From Panaeolus papilionaceus (lineage: Eukaryota; Basidiomycota; Agaricomycetes; Agaricales), in contig JADNRZ010000001.1 in NCBI GenBank assembly GCA_015501605.1, positions 558,001 to 622,000 of the forward strand: DNA of 64,000 nucleotides, given 5' to 3'. The stretch's first letter is position 1. Each line of letters opens with the position of its first letter. The notes under the pieces were generated by a model. That model had not been told where the DNA came from, searched no databases, and saw only the letters and a list, made by a program, of their open reading frames with translations. Below, piece after piece: positions 36,877 through 48,983 of the stretch. The position numbers and the translations under genes are program-made.

Positions 36877-39800
36877 ATGGACGACAACGAGGCTCTAGAC
36901 TGGGGCGTTGGGGATCAAGATGACTTTGACGACGCAGGGGAAGTTTACCAACAGCCTCAAACTGAACAGGCCAGATTTGACCCAGAAGACAACGAGGACA
37001 CTATCTCTTTAGGCGAAGACGACGACGATCAGCTCCTTTCGTATCGCAATACAGTTTTAGATACGGTAAAACCCACCGTCAATGTCCCTCGAGCACAGGA
37101 AAATCGCCATATGTCCCCAGTGCCTAACGAACGCAAGGATGTCGGCGCTAATCGTGACAGCTCTGCTCGTATCCCAGCGGGAAAGAGCCATACTGATTCT
37201 TATGATTCTCGAAGCCGTGATAAGCAAGAAAGACAAGAGTCTCCCCCTAGAAGACGTGGTCGTAGGGACGATCGTTCACCAAGAACACCCCAGCCTTCTG
37301 CTAATAATACCAGGGTGACCCACGCACTTCCACCAAAACCAGTCAGCAGTGTGGTACCACTTCCGCCTCCTTCCCGTGTTCTGGTCGCAGAACCCACGAC
37401 TATTTCCCCCAGGGCTGGTGGTCGCGAGCTGAAAAAACAAATTGACAACGGCGTACCTCACTCACTCAGTCCTGCATCTCCTCCAAATCGGGAAAGTCGA
37501 GCCCGCAGCAACAATGGCGAGAATAACCACCCACCTACATCCAGGCCTGCAGACACGACATGGCAGCATCCCGTGAGCATTATTTCAATTTTGACGACGC
37601 GGTGCTGCACAAAACGTCACTCGTTCACCGTGTATATGGGCGCCTCTTAGCATCAAGGTCTAACAGTCCTCCTTTCCAGGATTCCCTACCTCCTCGCACC
37701 AATCGTGCACCATTAACAGATAATGCCCATGAAAAAGATAGTGTGCAACGCAGTCGATCTTCTGCAGCAGACCCTACTGGACTGTCTTTCGAGGACAGGC
37801 ATTACCGCCCTGGATCTGACCTTCCTGCCAACTCTTCCAGTCGGCCTAGCGAAAGAAGTCGACCTGAAACTGCTCCTGATCGCTATCCTCGCTCTCGCAA
37901 TGACCGAGAAGACTCTCCACCTCGTGATAGAGCTCGTCCAAGGTCGCCTCAAGTTTCTGATTCCCGAACTCAGGGTTATTCCGACCGACATTTTATGCCT
38001 TCTTCATACGAGCCTGCTCCTCAAGATTATAGGCCTGATTCTAGGCGTAAACCAGGGCAACGCCTGGATGAGCATATTGATGCACTGAAATCGAAAAATG
38101 AAACTGACAGGCCATCTCTTCGTCGCAGGGAGAGTAGTCGGGGCCCCCGGGATCGAAATCCGCCACGCCAATCTGATATGCGTAAACCTCCAATTTCAAG
38201 CTTATCCTCATCCAGTACGTTATCAGCCTCCCATATACTCCAATGTCTACACCTGTCACCAATTTTCGCACATCCATGTGCGAGTTTGTTGCAAGTGGAC
38301 GGTGTGCATTCTTGCCTTGCAAACATTCATTCTCTGTCCCTTAAGTGGACTACCCCATCTATCAACAATCCATCATCATTCCCTGGATCATACTGTCGTT
38401 GGCCCCCTCTTTTCTCTCATCTTTCATTTGTCCTCTCCTCACCCCCTTGACGATTCACTTTTCTTACGATCTTTACCCATTTTCCTTGTTTCATGCAACA
38501 GGGCCCAGATCTCCTCCCCGAACACGTGATTCAAATCCCCGTTATGAGGAAAACAGTGGCCATCGTGAGCGGAGAGGTTGGCCAGAAGACCAAGCTCCTT
38601 CGAACTATCCGAACCGGTCAGGTCGTCGGTCGCCATTTGAACCGTCCAGATCCAGACCTGTGTCTACAGTACCAGCAAACTACGCCGATTACTACGACAG
38701 ATTCCCGGACTATGATGCACGGCTTGATCGAAACCTTTACCCTCAAGAGCGAGAACCTATGTCGGCTCGTCGGGAAAGGCCAAACGACCCGGATTACTCC
38801 CGACATCCCAGGTCCCACCCACCACCTCCGGAAAGGTCAAGTCGTTATCTGGACAATGACAGGCGTTCACCCTCGGAAGAAAGGAGTGTCCCTCGTATGT
38901 GTTTACAACTAAAAGCAGTTATTTGAATTCTCGTATTGTTTAACTCTACTTACACGCTCCTTAGAACCTCCGCCCAGAGCGAGATCTCCACTGCCACCGC
39001 AGACAGTATCATTCCAATCGCGAAGCAAACGGGAAGCGCCTGCTCCTAAGCCTACAAATCCGACCCCAAGTCCAGTGTCAAGCAGCCTCCCGAGGAAACC
39101 TGATCCAGTCTCAATTGATGATTCAAGGTCTCGCTCTGCATACAAGGTCCCACCAACTGCACCAGAGTACGGTAGACCCCAGCAATCCTCACCTCACTCG
39201 CATCTCCCGCCAATTGACACCCATATGGATGTTAATCCCAGAGAAGGCCCTCCCTCCTCCAACCGCTCTGGTTCAAGGTATCAATCTTCGGATGAGAGAC
39301 AAACAGGTCGAAGGTCCCGCTCACCAAATGATCGTTATGGCCTACCCCTTATGAATGGGCCGTCTTCTGCACGACATGACACCATTCCTTCGGGACCGCG
39401 TAATCGGGAAGAGAACCGTGCGGTTGATCAAAGTCGGGCTCCAGACAAGCGCCAACCTGAGCCACCCCGCAGACGGGATGAACGCGATCATCCACCTAGA
39501 GGTAATGACAGGGTATATATTTCTATGCTATTCGCGAAAATGACAGAGCTGATCCTATGTCACCATTCAGGGTCGTCGAGATTTTCCCCCTCACTCGAAT
39601 CTGCCTCCTGTTGGTCTCAAACCCCTGAGTGGCACCAACAGCATCCCTATCAATACAAATGCAAGAAGATCTGAGGGAGCTGAACCACCCTTCCCGCCTG
39701 CACCGGCGGTTCAGGCGCACCTAACCTCACAAGGAGCCCCACCCTTCATGAGCGCTTTACCCCCTGTGGCTGCTTTATTGGACCCTTCCAAAGCTCCTAG

Positions 39801-40789
39801 GCCTCCCAACGTTGGTGGTACGCAGCCAGATCCCAAAACGCTGGATATTCCCCTTGACCAGCGAGTGGAACCAGTAAGCCATTACCTCGACTTTTGAAGA
39901 CATTTTTAACCTGACTTTTCAGGCCCCTAATCCTCCAAATAGGCCAACAGAACCGAGGGCGCCAAGGGTATGGATTTGCATTCCTCATGTCTATCATTTT
40001 ACTAAATATCTGGATTAGCGTACGCGTTTTGATCAACCAATAATACCACCCAAGCGAGCTCCTTCTCCGGGCTCGGTCGAGTCCCAAGAGAGACATCAGA
40101 AAGCAACCCCACCTCCGATATCTCGCGAACCATCTCTGTCAATGAAGTCGAAGTCGTCGTCTGAACGGTTGTCGGATGTCACCGCCGAAAAGTCAGGGCC
40201 CTCTGAAGAGCGAACTGAAGAGCGAACTGAAATTCGGGCTTCAGAAGGCCCTGTCTCTCTCATCGATCGCTTCTCCGATGATAGGTCGCGCCGAGTTGAA
40301 AGAGACGAGAGGGACAGCCGCCACTCGCGATTCGGTGAAGCTGTTGGCGCTCTGCACTCTGTGCCTCCACCGCCTCATGGTACACGGAACTTGGACTTGC
40401 CACCACGTCCGCAAGTCAGTCCCGAAGTGCTCCCCCCGCAGTTACAACGCCCTGTCAATGGTCGTGTGGATGACACCCACGACGGTGACATTAGGATGGA
40501 CACAGGACATGAAGAGCCTCCTCATCTTCATGACCGTAATCTCCAAGGCCCCTCATCGAAGGTCTCGTTGCTGGAACGTTTATCGTTGGCAGACAACATA
40601 CACGAACCACAATCTTTGAGGGAACGCATTGTGCCATCCAAACGTGACAGAGAGGAGATGGTTGGAAGGGATCGTTCTGACGGACGAGACATGCAATATG
40701 ACATGGATGATGGCGTGGATCCCAAACGACAAAGGCGCAGAGGCGGTGGTAGAGCCAGACGATCCAATACTGGTGGTGGAAGGCGCTGA
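36877..40789 (+). CDS. Large disordered RS- and proline-rich protein
   Basis: At least seven exons, more than 1000 residues. It starts with an acidic segment (MDDNEALDWGVGDQDDFDDA). Long stretches of R-S, R-D, R-E and P-P pairs follow (SPPRRRGRRDDRSPRTP, PRDRARPRSPQVSDSR, RRSPFEPSRSRP), and it closes with a basic Gly/Arg tail (KRQRRRGGGRARR). This composition is typical of nuclear RNA-processing or transcription-associated proteins, and the RGG/RS tail could bind RNA, but there is no RRM, KH or helicase domain in view, so the role is inference. A more ordered helix (SLLERLSLADNIHEPQSLRE) near the C-terminus may be a docking motif. Intron borders in the 37.5-38.5 kb part are uncertain because stops appear in every frame near 38.2-38.45 kb. 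Confidence 0.75.
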
Positions 40790-41461
40790 GAAGGAAAGCA
40801 CTCCTAACGTTACATTTATTTGTCGTATCAATTTCATTTCGTTATTTTTACTCGTATCATCCTTGCACTGATTTCTTGTTTCCGGAAGTTAACTTTTACT
40901 GTCGTGTTGTCCATCGTGTTGTGTCGAAACAGTTTGTAATATCTGGCGTTGTCGTGTACTCCCTCAAACCCACTCCCGCTATACAGCTGCAATAATTAAT
41001 AACTACTACCAATGCAATATCGAAAGCGTATGTTACTCGATTCAACAATCGGACTGAGCGTAGCAGTAAGCAGGAGGTTATTGTGAGTCGCTGTGCCAAC
41101 AGTCAAGTGTCTGCTGTTGGGAGAGAATAGAAGCCTAAAGTGGGGATTCAAAACAGTTTATATCAGAGGGTGGCATAAGTCGACAAACAGCACAGCAGGG
41201 AAGTATCGACGTCTAGTAGAATAACAGAGTAGGGACTAATCTATGTACATACGTAGTAATGGGACGGTGTAAACTAAACCAGACATGGGGTGTACTATGA
41301 TTAACGGGAGGAGGTATCATAAAATTAACATAGCAAGGTATCCACATAGCAGAGCGAGAAAACCAGCACGCAAACTTTTACAGTCCAGCAGAAACTGAAC
41401 TCCAAAGGGAAAAGGGTATCGTACATCATAAGGATCCTGGGGCGTGTTGCACTTTGAAGTG
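40790..41461. other. Intergenic region between convergent genes
   Basis: The 3' flanks of the RS-rich gene (+) and the gene ending at 41462 (-). Nothing coding is supported. Confidence 0.55.
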
Positions 41462-42610
41462 TTAGCCGTGAAACGTGGCTAGAGGAAAGGTTCTGCAATA
41501 CTCACGGATATCATTTTTCAGCTTGGCGAGGTCAAGAGGGGCCATGACGGTCTGTGGATTCGTAGGCTTAAGAAAACGGAAATGGATAATTTTAGGCGCT
41601 CCAATGCTGATGGTACCTTCCCCCTTCACAGGATCAACGGGGAGATTATAGTATGACGCTGGTTTTTGTGGCGGGTTGTCTGGGTGTCGGTGCGACATTG
41701 ACGCTACGCGAACGTTACCCTCCACGTCTGGGCCTGTGAGCACAACAACAGGATGTTGACCTATAGTCGTCTGTAGTTTTCGTTATGGGAAAATGTACCG
41801 CGTCATAATTAAGCGAGACGTACTGAATGATCGGGACGAGGCTCGAAACGCTTCGGTTTCGCCATCATCACGTAGCCAACTCGAACCAAGGACAAAGGAG
41901 TTGCGTCCATCTCAATCAAATGCGCCTGAGGAATTGTCGGGACTGTCCTAGGAATTAGGGAGTTGGAATACAAGGCATCCCGAAATTGTGCTTGCTTTTC
42001 AATGCGACGAGCATACTGCAAGTTAAAGGGTTTTTTCCACCACCTATATCCCGGTCGTTGAGGAAAAAGCGCAAGAAAACATTCCTCGCAGTTAGGTCTG
42101 AGAAATTATCGAGCCGGATGAGGGGGTTTAGTGGTCCTTCTGCGCAATTTCTGTTCCATATGTTGATCAATTCCAGAGTTTGAAAAATCCGTCATCGTCT
42201 AACCTCCGGATAGACCTGCGGGCTCGAATGCGATCAGTGGTGTCAACAGGGTTCTGCACAGCGATCAAACATGCGTTAGGCTTCGGGTGAGGTCACTCGT
42301 CAATCATAGGTGGGTCCATATCGATTTCTGCCCCAAACGGACATCGGAAGAGTAATAGTGAGTCATACCGACTCTTCATCGAAACTAGGGTTACCATCTT
42401 TGGAAAACGCACTCAACCAGCGACCGAAGTCCTGAAACAAGGAATTGCGATGATTTGCGTTCCACACTGCTTCGTGGTCGATGTCCGCTGTAACGAGTCA
42501 GAGAGTGTGTGCGTCGACAATAGCATCAAATCACTATTGCTTGGTAGGAAGCTCTGTTCAAAGGGCGAAGGAATACGATCAGTGCTGGTGACCCCATCTG
42601 ACAGCAAGAA
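41462..42610 (-). CDS. Unrecognised multi-exon protein
   Basis: Several exons read as protein: HEAVWNANHRNSLFQDFGRW and AFSKDGNPSFDEES, then NPVDTTDRIRARRSIRR, then INIWNRNCAEGPLNPLIRL with ARNVFLRFFLNDRDIGG. Next is YARRIEKQAQFRDALYSN with IPQAHLIEMDATPLSLVR, and finally LTGPDVEGNVRVASMSHRHP and IREYCRTFPLATFHG at the stop. The exons are joined by plausible GT-AG introns and the product has a mixed helix/strand look, without signal peptide or membrane segments. I do not recognise the family. The start is not settled: an ATG at about 42605 opens a short exon (MGSPALIVFLRPLNRASYQ), but its donor does not match the next exon's phase. The 3' end is firm. Confidence 0.6.
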
Positions 42611-42844
42611 TGTTCGTTATTCCATCCAGAATAAAATGTTTTTCTCCCACACATGCCGAGCCTATCTATGTTTTTTTTCTCTCTTGAATATATGCTGCGT
42701 ATGATTTGCGTTGGAAGCATTTGCAGTGCGTTGGCAACAAGGTATTGGACTCTGACAGGGCGTTGGGGTGGAACCGCGTAAAGTGAGTTGCTTGACGCTT
42801 GACGGTATCCAAATACGAAGCTTGTTGACTTTTGGCAGGTAAAT

Positions 42845-44712
42845 TTATTCAGTGTGCACATGGCATGACAAATCATTGAAGGTCTGTGTACGTTCTTGGG
42901 TAACCTATAATAGAAAACGGTCTGTCAGCAACATTGACAGGTTGGTTTGAAATGACCGACCTGCTCAAACGCATCTTTGTCCCAATGATGATGAACGTAA
43001 TGCAGTGATTCTCTCGGTATCCACCATTCCAAGAATAGGAAGAAGAGACAATCAACGAGAAGGATAATTGTGTAGATGGGACCAGCAAAAGGACCCAAAT
43101 CCATCGTCCTGAACAGCGACGTTTTAGGACCAATCAGTATGAGGCTATACCCGGTGGGCGAAATCACCGACCTTTCAATGCGCTCCCATAATTCCAACTG
43201 CCTAGAGCGAAGCACAGCGTCGTATACTTTTTCTGTCCGGCTAGTCACCTCGTCCCAGTTGTAAAACGTCTTCACTCGTTCATGGGCTCGTATGGGGTCA
43301 TGCTTTCCTTTTTGGACGATGTCAATAGCTTCAGAAAATGCACGGATCACATCTGTTTGCTCGAATTTTAATAAAGAGTAGCCCAAAATTATTTGTAACA
43401 CACACCATCTTCCTCCGGTTCCGCAAAGCTAATCATATCTTCTGGCAGAATCTCAGGAACACCACCGACCTTGGTGGAGACAACATATAATCCAGCACAC
43501 GCAGCTTCGAGAATAGCGATGCCAAAGGATTCTGTGAGCGAGGTATTGACATAGATAGTACCTCGAGACAGGACCTATGACGGTTTCAGGTCTTTACTTT
43601 TCTAAAACCGACAACAAACAAACCGAAGACACGTCTTGATGGCGTATTGGTCCTAACAATTCAATGCGGTCTTGCAAAAGGTATTTTTCGCGCATTTGTA
43701 GAAGATCTATTAGTTTAGGGCCATCCCCTCCTAAATCAAGATTAGTGCGTTTTTCTCTTTATCATCAAATTTCCAACCTATCACAAAATGCACATCTGGA
43801 AACATTTGACATATACGCGGCGCAACTGCAACAAGGAGGTCTATTCCCTTACGATAGGCAAGACGAGACAGCACCACAACCGTGACTAGAGAAAAATGAT
43901 GAGAAGGGCAAGAGATGATCTATTGCAAACGCACTTTTTTCGCTGGGTGGTTTAGGTGATGGTTTAAACTGCTCTGGTATCAGAGAGTTAGGAATGACGT
44001 AGACGCTCTTCCTGAGCTCCAGCATATTTGGCTCCTCGGCGTTTCGCTCGAATAGTTGACCCCGTAGAACGGTGTTTTCGCGTCTATAAGGTGATAAGCA
44101 TCATTTATGTGCAGATAAAATTAACCTACCCTGTGTGCGATACACAAATTACCGCGTCCACATTCTTTAGAGTTCCAACCATCAGTTTATTGGTCAAAAT
44201 GCTGGCTGCATCATCAAATCCGAATAGACTATGGTCTGTGAAAACTGTGCGTATACCCATCATATGAGAGTGTAAAATTCCTTCATGTCCGATGGAGGAA
44301 AGGCTGGCATGAGCGTGTATGAGATGGATGTGTTCGCGAAGGAGAATTGTCCGCAGATATGGTAGGGATGTCAGAAAATTAGGCAAAGTGGCAGACGATG
44401 CGATTGGAAGGAATGGTATGTAATAAACCTTTATTCCAGGAACCAGCCACCGAATACCAACGCGATCTGGAGCATGACTATGAGTAATAACAATAACCTA
44501 GTCGAAGATTATGTTTAATGTCGACAGAGGGCCATGAGAAATGCTTACCTTGTGGCCCTTTCGAATTAAATTAGCACTAAGCATATAAATATGATTCTCG
44601 ACACCTCCAACAGCAGGATAAAAGAAGTCAGAGATCATCCTAGAACCTTCATGGTATCAAGTTTCTTCAAACCAAACGCGTTGAACACATACGCAATAGA
44701 TATGGGTTCCAT
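42845..44712 (-). CDS. GPI3: PIG-A/GPI3, phosphatidylinositol N-acetylglucosaminyltransferase subunit
   Basis: Catalytic GT4 glycosyltransferase of the GPI-GnT complex, which starts GPI-anchor synthesis on the cytosolic face of the ER. The first exon is tiny (44712-44693) and joins in phase to an exon opening [18 protein letters not shown], the family's N-terminal donor-fold motif. [14 protein letters not shown] and [12 protein letters not shown] follow. Later come [16 protein letters not shown] and [16 protein letters not shown]. The retaining-transferase E-x7-E pair is in [20 protein letters not shown], followed by [12 protein letters not shown]. Near the C-terminus one membrane helix ([20 protein letters not shown]) anchors the enzyme, as in yeast Gpi3. 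The stop follows a last short exon ([14 protein letters not shown]). An in-frame ATG at 44760 would add 16 residues. Confidence 0.95.
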
Positions 44713-44760
44713 CGTTTCTGATATTTCAGCTGGACGTAAGGGCAATGATAACGCTTTCAT

Positions 44761-46846
44761 TAAGCACTAATAGGACCATTCTCATCCGACAACACAGGTG
44801 GACCAGATGTTGGTTAAGCTGGGTCAAAACCCAAGGATGAGGAAGGAGGACGCTGAAATGCTGAAGAGTGTTGAACTTGTTGTCACCGCAGTTGTTAGTA
44901 CCCGTGGGATAATTTATATTACTTGGTTTGGTAGTCCTGCCCCTGACCAGAGCCCCTCGAGTCTGACCACCACCACCTCAACTCTCCCGCTCGGTATTGG
45001 CCACACCACTAAAGCTATCTGGTAATAATGTCCTATGTCTAAAAGCATTGGAATCTCTTGCAAGTACGCACAAGCATTTTGAGATCTTTAGAAGGCGCAG
45101 TTAATCAGATTGTACGGTGACTGGTCCTTAATGTCACTGGCCTAAGATTCGTTGACATCCAACGGTGGAGTGCCCCGGGATGCCTGGAGGCACGCTCAGA
45201 CGCGTATGGGACGGTGTAATGGTCGTGTTGGGAGTAGTCTACGCTACGAACATGGCTATATTCGTGATCACATGAAGGTGGCAAGTCCCCCTATTCCAAC
45301 GGTTAAAACGTTAATTCCGCAAAACGATGCGGTCTTTATCAGTAAGATTCAGGTATGTAGTAGCTCACGAGGGTTTGCTCACAACTTTGAGTATCTTTAT
45401 ATCTCAGGCCCCATATCTGAGGTATGTGTGCCAGATGCATCAGGTCTTTCTCAGTCTCATGTTTAAGTTTTGCTCCTTACGCCTTCATTGATTCATCTAC
45501 TTATCTCATTTTTAGGGGGGTAAATGAGTATTCGCATGACATTAACCAACTTCAAAGCCTTCCACATGAGTCCCTTTCATACTCGTGACACCCAACATTA
45601 TGCATGTATATGACCGGATTTATCGTTCTGACTGTAAACATGGATCCGCCTAAGTATGGTCGCTTATATTCCCTCGACCTGACTTCGTTCCAGAATGTTT
45701 ACAAAGGTCGCTCTTTACATACTGGCTCCAAACTTAATCAATATGTAGGTCCACCCCTTCAATGATGCTCACAAAGCGTATGTATTCCAGAAAGCTGAAC
45801 CTAGACGAACTTCCATTAGACCTCTTTTGAAATCCCACACGACGCCCACAACGAAATGGTACGACCACTTGATCCATCCCATTCCATTCTACTTCATGAA
45901 CACCATGTCAAAGCAAGCGAGTTTTCTGTACTTTCGCAGGTCGGAGTCAGACCTCAGTGGTCCCGCGACTATCCCGCTAGGGCGGTAAGCTCCCTTGGCC
46001 CGTCCGGAATGAGTGACGCCTTTGTTTTTTTTAATTCATACTCTGAGCTTCAGCGGGACCTAATCAAAGCCGGCAGTACGGTGCATACTGGGGTGTATAT
46101 ATCGATGTCAAGCCACTTATCTACCCTCCCATTCACTACATAGACATTTAGTAACTGACAGCTTCAATACGCCACACTTCCTCGACGCGGTCCAAATTTT
46201 GCGTCCTTCCGGTGTGTAGGCCTTTGTGGGAACCAGTTGAACGGCTCAGGGCTGTATCTGGCTCAGATTTTGGTGCACGAACATGTTGTCGCAGACAATC
46301 TTTTAGTTATTAGATATTGGAAAGTTCATTCCCCATCGCAAACCAGTTCCTGAAACCTCATTCGACATCCTCTGCTTTCGAGGTTGCTCGTCGAAAGATT
46401 CAAGTGACGAACATTCATGAATTCTATCTATCGCACAGTGGGTAATCAGCAACTTCCAAGTGTTGGACAAATTGCCACGAGGCAGGTGAGTGATGAGACA
46501 ACATTTGTCACCTTTCTTCATCAGAAGTCTCCTAACGACATGGCATTCCAATATTTACTGTACCCCAAATCTGGAGCTTAGCCAGAGTGCCTGATACCTG
46601 ACCCGACCTTGAACTATTCCAAAATTAGCGGCTATCATGCTTTAAGCCCGCATGTTGCACCGTTTTTAGATTGTCCGCAAATTCTCTCTGATCTGAAAAC
46701 GAACCTCTTTATGAAGCGATGTCGGGCTTGGGATCCTTTATTAGGCCGTAGAATTTTCCTAGCGTCCTATTCTTCCCCTTCCCCTCTCTCTCATCTTCTC
46801 CTGCCACTCCACGGTTGACGAAGCTATTTCGAATCCTACCTGAGCC
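44761..46846. other. Intergenic region, possible decayed coding sequence
   Basis: Plus-strand frames at 45152-45466 (with PRDAWRHAQTRMGRCNG) and 45856-46143 (with VGVRPQWSRDYPARAVS) look slightly protein-like but cannot be joined into a known product. The right end is the promoter side of the alpha/beta hydrolase gene. Confidence 0.4.
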
Positions 46847-48360
46847 ATGCCTTTTATCGAACTCAACCCTCCCACAGGCCCCCTGAAGGTATTCTACTCA
46901 ATATCAACTCCCCGGCGGCATGATGCCCATTCAATCATTCCCGAGCTGCCAACAATTCTATTTCTTCACCCAATATACATGCCACAGCAGATATTCGAAG
47001 GTATGATTACGAACCCTTTATTCCATAGGGTCCGAATGCTCACAGGAACTTGACGCAACATAGCTCAGTTCTCGGATTATGACTTGAGACAATTCAATCT
47101 TGTAGCGTTGGATATGCGCTCGCATGGGGAGTCAGTGGGTATTATTGGCGAGATGAAGTACAACCCCGTGGAGGACGTGATTCATTTCATGGTCAGCAGC
47201 AGAACTTGATCAAATTCTGTGAAAGCCGCTTACTTTAAATATACTCTCAGAACGCACTTCAGCTCACAGCTTGTCACATATTCGGGCTGTCTATTGGAAG
47301 CTCCGTGGCTCTTGACATTGCTATCTCATATCCAAGTCGAGTTCTTTCCCTTACACTGTGTTCCCCATTATCGCCTGTTGACGTGAGTCATTCCGCAATA
47401 TATCCAAGTCAACCAATTAACATCTTGACAGTCAGAAGATATCGCGTTGGGTCGTTTGCAGGTTCACGACTACTGGACGCGAGCATGTCTTCTCCCTGAA
47501 GGGATTGCGAGGGAGCTAGTGGCACGAACCGACAAATCAGAAATGTACAATGAACAGTGCTTATCGGAGGCCATTCTTGGTATCAAACAATTAGCTTTCA
47601 ATAACGAGCTAACGCCGCTAACCTCAGCGTATGTGTTCCTTTCTCCGATTTCCATGCCAGCTGCAGTGGAGTATCACTATTTCCCCGCACTAACGCTGAA
47701 ATTCATTTTTAATCCAAATAATTAGGATTGCGGAACTTTCGATAGAACAGGACTTGCGCCACTGGGCAGGTACCCGTGACGGTGTTCTAGAAGGCTATCG
47801 AGCCGCTGTAATGTGGCCGCTAGAAAGGGGCTCCCCTCGGAGTGAAGACCTCGCCAAGGTAATTCAATATACAGTTTTCCGAATTTATAGTGTTGCTCGA
47901 TAAACTAACCTTATCTTTGGATTAGATCACATGTTCTATTCGCATAATCTATTGCGCAGAAGACATAATTTATCCGCTTGAGAATGCCGAGGCACTTGAA
48001 GTTCAGATGTCAAATGTCGGGCTTGACGTTGAGCTTCATGTCGTGACAGGTCCACATTATGGGTGTGTTGAAGGAGCAAATGAGTAGGCTATTCATCTTA
48101 TCCCATCTTGCTCATTATTTCTCATGCGCTCAACTTCCAGGATAAATCCCATCGTCCGAGAGCTTGTCCATTCATCTCACGACTCAGTTCCTTCCATACC
48201 ATTCACGGCGGAGAAATTCAGTGATGCGTTGAAAACCCCATTCGACGATCGGCTAGAAAAGTTCAACTACCATCCAGAAGACCACCACCCGTTGCACTCT
48301 CTGCATAACGGCTTCGAGAAGCACAACCTTCAAGGCGTGCATGTGGTACATAGGTCATAA
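46847..48360 (+). CDS. Alpha/beta-hydrolase fold protein
   Basis: A spliced gene of about seven exons, roughly 340 residues. It begins MPFIELNPPTGPLKVFYSIS and reads LPTILFLHPIYMPQQIFE (oxyanion-hole region), FNLVALDMRSHGES, then the nucleophile elbow GLSIGSS with a G-x-S-x-G serine. The acid residue probably lies in IYCAEDIIYPLENAEAL and the histidine in TGPHYGC, both at the expected places. The fold is complete, so an active esterase, lipase-like or epoxide/dehydratase-type enzyme is possible, but the substrate cannot be read. There is no signal peptide. The C-terminal about 70 residues (ending HVVHRS) are polar and His-rich (HPEDHHPLHSLHNG), an extension not typical of the family. Confidence 0.85.
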
Positions 48361-48983
48361 AATTGAAGTGTCAAGGTTTTCTTTTTCGTGTTTTTTGGGA
48401 CTCTATCATCTGTATCATGTACTCTACATCTTGGACTCGTTCATTTCGTTATTTTGGGACTTTGTGTTGCTGTAAATAGACCTTCATGTAAAAGATTTAA
48501 CGGACCTGCCAATCGACTATCATTTGGTTACTTTCTGTTGGGAACCTTTGGGTCCCAACTTGCCATACAAGCTCCTTGCTATCACTGCTGCCTAGTTTTT
48601 TCTATCGCAGACGCTCTTCGACAATCAAGCAACGCAACGTGTCGTTCGAAAAATACCAATCCTGTGTGCAAACCTCCGGACACTGCGTATTCTATGACGT
48701 CTGAGTTTATTACTTTTGTCTAAGTTGTTCAAACATAGGCTCGTCTCGAATCAACTCACAAGGTAGACAAAAATATATCGTTTTCACTGCCCACCTGTAG
48801 GTCTGACTCATGTCGTGCGGTGCCGAATACACACTCACAATTGCTGTATTTGTCGAGGTTGACTCTCATATCTCAACGTCGACCATCGACTATCCTGAAT
48901 TTCCAAGCAGTTTTGATTTGCAACTTCAACACTAGCCCACGTCTTCCATCTAACATACTACATACCAGAAGGTGCAAAAAGAA
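48361..48983. other. Intergenic region between tandem plus-strand genes
   Basis: 3' flank of the hydrolase and promoter of the F-box gene. The open frame at 48388-48723 has no coding character beyond a run of hydrophobic residues. Confidence 0.5.

Noticed and set aside
45152..46143. Plus-strand frames between PIG-A and the hydrolase
   Set aside because: No start, splice order or recognisable domain; probably decayed or chance.
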